From assembly GCA_965652565.1 (NCBI GenBank), contig CBFGWL010000069.1, positions 1 to 15,766 of the forward strand: DNA of 15,766 bases. Reading direction: 5' to 3'. Of the stretch, positions 7,477 through 15,500 are shown piece by piece; position 1 is the first letter of the stretch, and each line of letters opens with the position of its first letter. The notes beneath the pieces are model-generated. The model saw nothing but the letters and a program-made list of their open reading frames with translations. It was not told the DNA's origin and did no database searches. Position numbers and translations under genes: made by a program. The stretch comes from RSA11 sp965652565. Its GTDB lineage: Bacteria; Actinomycetota; Thermoleophilia; Solirubrobacterales; 70-9.

Positions 7477-8481
7477 GTGGGCGGATTCCTTCTTCTCATG
7501 GCGAGCTTCGCCGTCATCCTGGCGGGCGCGCTGACCTTCACCAACGCGGTCGAGTGGGCTGGCCATCGGCTCGCTCTCGGTCAGGGCGCCGTCGGCTCGC
7601 TGCTCGCGGCGGTGGGCACGGCGATGCCGGAGACGCTGATCCCGATCGTCGCGATCATCGGCGGGGCGGAGGGCTCCGAGGACGTCGCGATCGGCGCGAT
7701 CATCGGCGCTCCGTTCCTGCTGGCGACGATCGCGATGGCGCTCGTGGGGCTCTCCGCGCTGCTCTACCGCAAGCGCCGCACGCAGGGGACCAAGCTGCGC
7801 GCGCACGCGCCGACCCTCGAGCGCGACCTGATCTTCTTCCTGATCTTCTTCGGGCTCGGGGTGTTCGTCGGTGCGATCGACGTGCCTACCGCGGCGCAGA
7901 TCCCGCTCGTGCTCGTCTTCCTCGTCGCCTACGGCTACTACGTGCGCCGCACGCTGCTCGGCGGGGGCGAGGTGCAGGACGTCGAGGAGATCGGGCCGCT
8001 CATCATGGATCGCCTCGGCGACCGCACGAACCCGGCGGGCCGCCTGATCGTGATCCAGCTGCTCGTCGGCTTGGCTGCGATCGTGGGCGGCGCGCACCTC
8101 TTCGTCGAGGAGCTCCTGCACTTCGCCGAGGACGTGGGGGTGGACCCGCTGGTGCTCTCGCTCATCCTCGCGCCGCTCGCCACGGAGCTTCCGGAGAAGG
8201 CGAACAGCTTCTTCTGGGTCCGCGAGGGCAAGGACTCGCTCGCGCTCGGCAACATCACCGGCGCGATGGTCTTCCAGTCGACGATCCCGATCGCCTTCGG
8301 CCTCGCGCTCACGCACTGGGACCTCGACAAGTTCGCGATCCTCTCCGGCGCGCTCGGTCTGCTCGGCGGGATCACCGCCTACTTCGCGATGCACCGCGTC
8401 GGGCGCTTCCGCTGGCCTGCGATCGGCATCTGGGCGGGGCTCTTCGCGGCCTTCCTGGTCTACGTCGCGGCCGCCGGCTGA
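7477..8481 (+). CDS. Sodium/calcium exchanger-like membrane protein (YrbG/NCX type)
   Basis: The protein is 334 residues from GTG 7477, 22 bases after the cax gene, and has about ten membrane segments. The first alpha repeat reads AVGTAMPETLIP (45-56) followed by GAIIGAPF (73-80). The second reads LAPLATELPEKANS (231-244) followed by LGNITGAMVFQST (257-269). These match the G-T-(A/S)-x-P-E and G-N-I-x-G patterns of bacterial NCX/YrbG proteins in degenerate form: alanine and proline replace some usual serine and asparagine residues (GAIIGAPF where relatives have GNxxGSN). Ion preference therefore cannot be told from sequence. A polar cytoplasmic-type loop lies between the halves (about 98-115). 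The weak ribosome site and short gap suggest translation coupled to cax. No other start fits better. Confidence 0.88.
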   Translation: MGGFLLLMASFAVILAGALTFTNAVEWAGHRLALGQGAVGSLLAAVGTAMPETLIPIVAIIGGAEGSEDVAIGAIIGAPFLLATIAMALVGLSALLYRKRRTQGTKLRAHAPTLERDLIFFLIFFGLGVFVGAIDVPTAAQIPLVLVFLVAYGYYVRRTLLGGGEVQDVEEIGPLIMDRLGDRTNPAGRLIVIQLLVGLAAIVGGAHLFVEELLHFAEDVGVDPLVLSLILAPLATELPEKANSFFWVREGKDSLALGNITGAMVFQSTIPIAFGLALTHWDLDKFAILSGALGLLGGITAYFAMHRVGRFRWPAIGIWAGLFAAFLVYVAAAG

Positions 8482-8483
8482 CC

Positions 8484-8522
8484 ACGCGACTTCGCGATTT
8501 CGCCGGTTGATCCCACGAAATC
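8484..8522 (+). repeat. 39-base intergenic repeat, copy 1
   Basis: This is the first of two 39-base direct copies that differ at 2 positions (8495 and 8496) and repeat at exactly 60 bases. Each copy contains ATTTCG and CGAAAT around a 13-base core ending in TTGATCCCA, so each can form a short hairpin. This copy starts two bases after the exchanger stop codon. Confidence 0.85.
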
Positions 8523-8543
8523 CTGAACTCGTGGGCGGTCCGT

Positions 8544-8582
8544 ACGCGACTTCGTCATTTCGCCGGTTGATCCCACGAAATC
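8544..8582 (+). repeat. 39-base intergenic repeat, copy 2
   Basis: This is the second copy, 60 bases downstream of the first. Bases 8493-8502 of copy 1 (CGCGATTTCG) and 8576-8585 at the end of copy 2 (CGAAATCGCG) are perfect 10-base inverted repeats, so the whole pair could also fold as one larger hairpin. The arrangement resembles REP/BIME-type elements or a paired protein-binding site. I do not recognise the family. Confidence 0.85.
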
Positions 8583-8610
8583 GCGCGGTCGCGGGCGACG
8601 CGGATTCGGG

Positions 8611-8616
8611 TAGCGT
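8611..8616 (+). promoter_or_regulatory. Candidate -10 box for the methyltransferase gene
   Basis: TAGCGT ends 9 bases before the GTG at 8626. With no Shine-Dalgarno between them, a leaderless GTG transcript is the simplest reading. No -35 is evident; the 39-base repeat pair lies directly upstream. Confidence 0.4.
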
Positions 8617-8625
8617 GGCGCGCCA

Positions 8626-9351
8626 GTGAGCGACTACCGCCGCGATCTCGCCTACATCCACGCCGCTGGATTCCTGGACTTCGCGCGCGAGGCGACGCCG
8701 AGCGTGATCGGCATGCTGCGCGCCGCGGGCATCGACTCGGGGCTCGTGGTGGAGCTGGGCTCGGGGAGTGGCGAGACCGCGGCCGAGCTGGACCAGGCGG
8801 GCTACGACGTCCTGGGCATCGACCAGTCGCGCGCGATGGTCGAACTCGCGCGCTCGCGCGCTCCCCGGGCGCGCTTTCGGGTGGGCTCCTGGCACGAGGC
8901 GCAGATCCCCTCGTGCGCGGCCGTGATCGCGCTCGGCGAGGTGCTCGGCTACGTGGGCGCGGCCAAGGGCACGAAGGCCGAGTGGCGTGCGTTCCTGCGG
9001 CGCGTGCGCGACGCACTGCCCGTCGGCGGCCTGTTCGTCTTCGACCTAGCCGTGCCCGGCCGCGTCCCCGGCGGTGAGCTCGAGCGCTTTCGCACCGGTC
9101 CCGACTGGGCGATCCTCACGCGTGCGCGCGAACGCGGGGGAGAGGTGGAGCGCTCGATCGAGACGTTCCGGCGGATCGCGGGCGGCGCCACCTACCGGCG
9201 CAGCGTCGAGACCCACCGGCTGCGGCTGCGACCCGCGGGCGAGACGGCGGCGCTGCTGCGCGAGGCGGGCTTCGCGGTGCGCGTCCGCCGCGCCTACGGG
9301 GCGCGCCCATTCGTGCCGGGTCACCGGGTCTTCATAGCTCGCAAGCGCTAG
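8626..9351 (+). CDS. Class I SAM-dependent methyltransferase, substrate unknown
   Basis: The protein is 241 residues from GTG 8626. Motif I, the SAM-binding glycine loop, is VVELGSGSG at 41-49. The acidic residue that holds the SAM ribose is D66 in VLGIDQSRAM, and a later strand (VIALGEVLGYV, then LFVFDLAVPG) completes the Rossmann fold. The N-terminal YIHAAGFLDFA resembles small-molecule methyltransferases of this class, but substrate residues cannot be assigned. The C-terminus ends on a normal final strand (HRVFIARKR), so the protein looks complete. It has no signal peptide or membrane segment and should be cytoplasmic. It is flanked by a repeat-bearing gap upstream and by the alkaline phosphatase gene 154 bases downstream, and it seems to be transcribed alone. 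Nothing nearby suggests a pathway. Confidence 0.85.
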   Translation: MSDYRRDLAYIHAAGFLDFAREATPSVIGMLRAAGIDSGLVVELGSGSGETAAELDQAGYDVLGIDQSRAMVELARSRAPRARFRVGSWHEAQIPSCAAVIALGEVLGYVGAAKGTKAEWRAFLRRVRDALPVGGLFVFDLAVPGRVPGGELERFRTGPDWAILTRARERGGEVERSIETFRRIAGGATYRRSVETHRLRLRPAGETAALLREAGFAVRVRRAYGARPFVPGHRVFIARKR

Positions 9352-9446
9352 CCCGAGAACTGCCTCGGCTTCTGGATCCGGCGCTGCTTTGCGCGGGACT
9401 TCAAGCGCCGACTGGACGACTTCGTGCAAACCGCTGGAGCAAGTGA

Positions 9447-9452
9447 TACGGT
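9447..9452 (+). promoter_or_regulatory. Candidate extended -10 box for the alkaline phosphatase gene
   Basis: TGATACGGT (9444-9452) reads as an extended -10 (TG plus TACGGT). It lies 53 bases before the ATG at 9506, and the leader would contain the strong Shine-Dalgarno AGGAGG at 9493-9498, 7 bases before the ATG. No good -35 and no clear Pho box are seen. Confidence 0.3.
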
Positions 9453-9505
9453 CGCCCGCACTGGGTTGAGACGGGGCCCCGCGGCCTCGGACAGGAGGAA
9501 AGAGG

Positions 9506-12500
9506 ATGGGAAAGCCGGCAACGGCGCGCGCGCGCGTGCGGGGGCTCGCGATCGCGCTTGCGATCACTCTGGGTGCAATCGGTTCCGTCGCGGTCGTCGC
9601 CGCGGCCGCGGCTCCCGGCGACGCCGGGGGGCCGATCGTCCCGCGCAGTACGCCCGCGGATCGCCTTACGGGGGAGTTCGACTCGAACGCACCCCGCAAC
9701 ACCATCGTCCTGCTCCTCGACGGCTTCGACGAGCAGCTGCTGACCGCCGCCCGCAACTACGAGCTGGGCGCCGACGGGCGCTTCTTGCTCGACGAGCTGC
9801 CCTTCCGCGGCGTGGTCACCACGCACGGCCTGCTGCCCGGCTCGGGCCCCAACTACGGCATCAACTACGTCAACGACTCGGCGGCCACGGCGAGCGCGTG
9901 GGCGACCGGGCAAAAGACGCTCGAGGGCCGTATCTCACAGGGCCCCAGCAGCGGCCTCTCGGTGCCCGGCCAGGACCTCGAGTCGGTGATGCTCCGCCAC
10001 AAGCGGCAGGGCAAGCTCACCGCCAACATCAGCGACGTCGACGTCACCGACGCGACGCCCGCGGCGATGGGCGCCTCGATCAACAACCGCTCCTGCCAGG
10101 GCCCGCAGGACATGGGCGACTGCCCCGACGCCCGCAAGCAGAACGGCGGCAAGGGCTCGATCGCCGAGCAGATGGTCGACAACGGCATCGACGTGATCCT
10201 GGGCGGCGGCTTCCGGCGCTTCGCGCAGGCCACCGACGCCGGGCCGAGCGTGCTCGACTACGCGACGAATGAGCTCGGCTACCAGGACGTCGGCGACGGC
10301 GACATCGCGACCGCCGACGAGCTCGAGCAGGTCGACTCGCTCGACGACGGCCCGGTGCTCGGCCTGTTCGCCGACGGCTACATGACGACGCGCTACCAGC
10401 CGCTCGTCGCCGAGACCGGCGGCGCCGGCTCGAACAACTACCGCTGCGCGCCCCAGGACCGCGGCGAGCAGCCGACGCTCGCCGAGATGACCTCGAAGGC
10501 GCTCGAGCTCGTCGACAACCCCAACGGCTTCTTCATGCAGGTCGAGAGCGCCTCGACCGACAAGCGCGCGCACGAGTCCGACGTCTGCGGCTCGCTCGGC
10601 CAGGTGCTCGAGGCCGACCGCGCCCTCGAGGTGATGCTCGACTACCAGGAGCAGAACCCCGACACGCTGGTCGTGGTCACCTCCGACCACGGCCACGCCA
10701 CGCAGATCGTGCGCCCCGGCGAGGCGCGCCGCTACGCGACGGTGCAGACCGCCGACGGCAGCCCGATGAGCGTCGGCTACAGCTCCTCGGAGGGCACCGG
10801 CCAGTGGCACACCGGCGTCGAGGTGCCGATCGCCGCCAAGGGCCCGCAGGCCGCCAACGTCAGCGGCGTGATGGACCAGACGGAGCTTTATGACCTGTTG
10901 GTGGGCTACGAGCCCGACGATCCGGCCGAGCGGACCGAGGAGACCGAGGCCGAGGTCAACCCCTCGAAGCCCCGCAACACCATCGTCCTGCTCCTCGACG
11001 GCTTCGACGAGCAGCTGCTGACCGCCGCCCGCAACTACGAGCTGGGCGCCGACGGGCGCTTCTTGCTCGACGAGCTGCCCTTCCGCGGCGTGGTCACCAC
11101 GCACGGCCTGCTGCCCGGCTCGGGCCCCAACTACGGCATCAACTACGTCAACGACTCGGCGGCCACGGCGAGCGCGTGGGCGACCGGGCAAAAGACGCTC
11201 GAGGGCCGTATCTCACAGGGCCCCAGCAGCGGCCTCTCGGTGCCCGGCCAGGACCTCGAGTCGGTGATGCTCCGCCACAAGCGGCAGGGCAAGCTCACCG
11301 CCAACATCAGCGACGTCGACGTCACCGACGCGACGCCCGCGGCGATGGGCGCCTCGATCAACAACCGCTCCTGCCAGGGCCCGCAGGACATGGGCGACTG
11401 CCCCGACGCCCGCAAGCAGAACGGCGGCAAGGGCTCGATCGCCGAGCAGATGGTCGACAACGGCATCGACGTGATCCTGGGCGGCGGCTTCCGGCGCTTC
11501 GCGCAGGCCACCGACGCCGGGCCGAGCGTGCTCGACTACGCGACGAATGAGCTCGGCTACCAGGACGTCGGCGACGGCGACATCGCGACCGCCGACGAGC
11601 TCGAGCAGGTCGACTCGCTCGACGACGGCCCGGTGCTCGGCCTGTTCGCCGACGGCTACATGACGACGCGCTACCAGCCGCTCGTCGCCGAGACCGGCGG
11701 CGCCGGCTCGAACAACTACCGCTGCGCGCCCCAGGACCGCGGCGAGCAGCCGACGCTCGCCGAGATGACCTCGAAGGCGCTCGAGCTCGTCGACAACCCC
11801 AACGGCTTCTTCATGCAGGTCGAGAGCGCCTCGACCGACAAGCGCGCGCACGAGTCCGACGTCTGCGGCTCGCTCGGCCAGGTGCTCGAGGCCGACCGCG
11901 CCCTCGAGGTGATGCTCGACTACCAGGAGCAGAACCCCGACACGCTGGTCGTGGTCACCTCCGACCACGGCCACGCCACGCAGATCGTGCGCCCCGGCGA
12001 GGCGCGCCGCTACGCGACGGTGCAGACCGCCGACGGCAGCCCGATGAGCGTCGGCTACAGCTCCTCGGAGGGCACCGGCCAGTGGCACACCGGCGTCGAG
12101 GTGCCGATCGCCGCCAAGGGCCCGCAGGCCGCCAACGTCAGCGGCGTGATGGACCAGACGGAGCTTTATGACCTGTTGGTGGGCTACGACCAGGACGCCT
12201 GCGTCGACCCGGCTGCGAGCGACGAGTTCGACGGCCCGCTCGACGAGGGCTGGACGATCCGCCGCGAGGTCCCGGAGCGCTGGTCGCTCGCCGACGGTGG
12301 GCTGACGATCCAGTTCGACGGCAACAAGGACATGACGTCGAGCACGCAGACGTCGACGAACCTGTTCCTGCGCCCGGCGCCGGAGGGGCCGTGGACCGCG
12401 ACGACGCAGATGGATCTCTCCGAGGCGAAGGAGCAGAGCAACCAGGCGGGCCTGATGCTCTGGCGCTCGGAGGGGCCGCCGGCCGAGGAGAACACGTTCG

Positions 12501-15500
12501 CGAAGATCGTCGCCAACGCCCGCACGACCGACCCGAACGCGCCCTCGCAGCCGTCCTGGTGGGTCGAGCGCTACGCCGTGGTCGACGGCAGCACGAGCGG
12601 GCTCGGCAACGCGAACGCCGGGTTCATCGAGGGCCTGATCCCCGACACGGTCCACCTGCGCATGACATCGACGGGCGGCGAGGAGCAGACGATCCGCACC
12701 TACTACTCGCTCGACGGCCACCAGTGGAAGCAGTTCCGCACGCCGTTCACCCTGCCCGCCGACGACGAGCCGCTGATGATCGGCGTGGGGGTGCACCGCG
12801 GCGAGAACAACCCGGACGGCTCGGTGACCTTCGAGCACTTCCGGGTCTGCTCGGACGCCGTGGATCTCGCCCATCCGGTGACGAGCGCGGAGACGAACCC
12901 GCCGCCCGACGGCCGCAACGGCTGGCACACGACCGACGCTCCGGTCGAGGTGGCGCTGAGCGCCACCGACGGTGAGAACGGCTCGGGCGTCGAGTCGACC
13001 GAGTACCGCGTCGGCGACGGCGAGTGGCAGGACTACTCCGAGCCGTTCCAGGTGGGCGGCTCCGGCACGACCGAGGTCCGCTTCCGCTCGGTGGACGGCG
13101 CGGGCAACACAGAGCCCGTCCGCACGCTGCGGGTCAAGCGCGACACCGTCGCGCCCTCGGCGAGCGCCGAGCTCACGCCCCCCGGCGACGGGCCGTTTGA
13201 CGAGCCGGTCACCGTCGAGGTCGAGGCGAGCGACGAGGAGCCCGGCTCGGGCGTCGCGCGCATCGAGACGCGCCTGACCAGCGACGGCGAGCAGGGCGAG
13301 TGGGTCCGCCACCGCATCGAGGCGGGCGAGGAAGCGCGGGCCTCGGTCACCGTGAGCCGCAACGGCGCGCACGAACTCGAGTTCCGCGCGGTCGATCGCG
13401 CCGGCCATGTCGGAACGACCGACTCGGTCGCCTTCGTGATCGAGGGCCGGGACTCGCCGCCGTGCCTGCCGGCGAGCGACGAGTTCGACGGCGACGCGCT
13501 CGACGGCAAGTGGGACGTGCTGCGCGACTCCGGCGGCATCGAGGTCGCCGACGGGCGCCTCAGCATCCCGATCGCCTTCGGCGACTTCATCTCCGACGAT
13601 CAGCTCGCACAGGACGCGCTCCTACAGGACGCGCCCGCGGGCGAGTGGACGGTGACGGCGAAGCTCGACACGAGCGGCCTGGACGCGAGCGGCAAGCAGG
13701 CGGGCCTGCTGATCTGGAAGGGCGAGGACCCGAACACGTTCGCGAAGCTGATCGCGATCCAGTCGGGGTCCAACCCGCGGTTCGAGTTCATCGTCACGCA
13801 GGAAAACTCGGTCGACCCGCCGATCTCGCAGAGCATCACCTCGGCACCCGGCGGCCAGCTGCCCGACGAGGCGCTCGTCCGCGCCCGCTACACGGGCACG
13901 CAGGTGATCGGCGAGTTCTCGGCCGACGGCGGTGGCACCTGGATCCGCGTCGGCTCGGCGAGTCATGCCGCGCCCTTCTCCGAGCCGATGCGCATCGGCC
14001 TGACGGCGTTCTCGTCGAACGCGGGGAACGTCGGCAACCGCGCGGAGTTCGACTGGTTCCGCGTCCACGCGGGCTCCGCCCCCGACCGCGGGTTCGAGTG
14101 CGGCGAGCCGCCGACCTGCTTCTCGGATGAGTTCGAGGGCGGCGGCCTGGACACAGAGCGGTGGAGCTTCCTCCATCCGACCACGCCAGCCGAGGGCGAG
14201 GGCGCGCCGCACGTAGACGAGGGCGATCTGGTTCTGCCGCTGGGCGCCAACTCCCTGAACGACGTCCGGCAGGGGCCGATCGCCCTGCTGGGTCAACCGC
14301 TGCCCGAGGGTGACTTCACGATGGAGGCGCAGATCACCGCCCCCGGGCTGAACTCCGACACGGGCAACATGGACAGCGACTACGCGCAGGTGGGCTTCAA
14401 GCTCTTCCAGGACGACGACCACTGGATCAAGCTCACGCAGACGCGCAACGCCGACGACCCGGCGCCCGACAACCCGACGTACTTCGAGCTCATGTATGAG
14501 ATCGACGGGACGGTCACGCTCGGGCCGCGGGTCGGTGAGGCGAACGCCGAGGTGAACCTGCCGACGTTCTGGCTGCGCGTCGAGCGCACCGGCGACGCGA
14601 TCACCGGGTCGTACGCCCTGGAGGATCCGGCCGAGGGCGGCGCGTGGAACGACCTGCAGTTCACCGCCGACATGAACTCCGTCTTCGAGCCCGGCGAACC
14701 GGTCTACATCGGACCGTACGGCGGCAACGGGACGATCGAGGCGCGTTTCGCGTACGTGCGCTTCGAGCCCGACAACGTCTGCGATGAGCCCGGCGAGGAC
14801 ACGATGGCGCCGACCACGACACACGAGCTCACCCCGGCCGAGCCCGACGGCGACGACGGCTGGTACGTCTCGCCCGTCGAGATCGCGCTGAACGCAACCG
14901 ACGAGGGTGGTTCCGGTGTTGCCGCGACCGAGTACCGCGTCGCCGGCTCCGACAACTGGCTCGCGTACACCGAGCCGCTACAGCTGGCGCTCGACGGCGA
15001 GCACACGATCGAGTACCGCTCGCACGACAATGCGGGGAACGTCGAGGAGACGCGCTCGGTGAGCGTCAAGGTGGACACCTCGCCCCCCGAGACGACCGCG
15101 CAGCTCAACGGCACCGCGCCTCAGCCCAGCTACGACGGTGAGGTCCGGATCTCACTCTCCGCAAGCGACGAGGTCTCCGGCGTGGCGGCCAGCGAGGTGC
15201 GCGTCGACGACGGCGAGTGGGAGCCGCTCGACGGTGAGCTCACGGTCTCCGGCGTCGGCGAGCACGTCGTCGAGTACCGCTCGCGCGACGTGGCCGGCAA
15301 CGTGGAGGCGGCCAGGTCGGTCGAGTTCGAGATCCTCGGCTCGCCGCAGATCGCGCTCGCGGTGAAACCGGCCAAGCGCCGGGTTGCCGCGAAGCGCAAG
15401 CGCACCGCGTTCCGCGCGATCGTGCGCAGCACGGGCGACGTCGCGGCCGAGGGCGTGCGGGTCTGTGCCCGCTACCAGAAGCGCCGGGTGCGCCTGATCG

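Noticed and set aside
8484..8582. Possible CRISPR repeat-spacer unit
   Set aside because: Only two copies, a 21-base spacing that is too short for a normal spacer, and no cas genes in the window.
7366..8895. Open frame of 509 codons on the minus strand with a repeated FRGINRRN phrase
   Set aside because: It crosses three plus-strand genes, its composition is R/D/E-rich shadow type, and the repeated phrase is just the translation of the two 39-base intergenic repeats.
9353..9373. Hairpin CCGAG/CTCGG just after the methyltransferase stop as a terminator
   Set aside because: Only a 5-base stem with a 6-base loop and a weak CTTCT tail; it cannot be told from chance.
9397..9423. Two GACTTC hexamers 21 bases apart upstream of the phosphatase gene as a Pho box
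   Set aside because: Agreement with the actinobacterial PhoP direct-repeat pattern is poor and an intervening 11-base unit is missing; spacing alone is not enough.
11213..13408. Long open frame on the minus strand (731 codons) opposite the phosphatase gene
   Set aside because: It is a shadow of the high-GC coding strand: it repeats itself because the phosphatase domains are duplicated, is full of A, R, G, V and L without domain motifs, and opposes a frame with clear catalytic residues.
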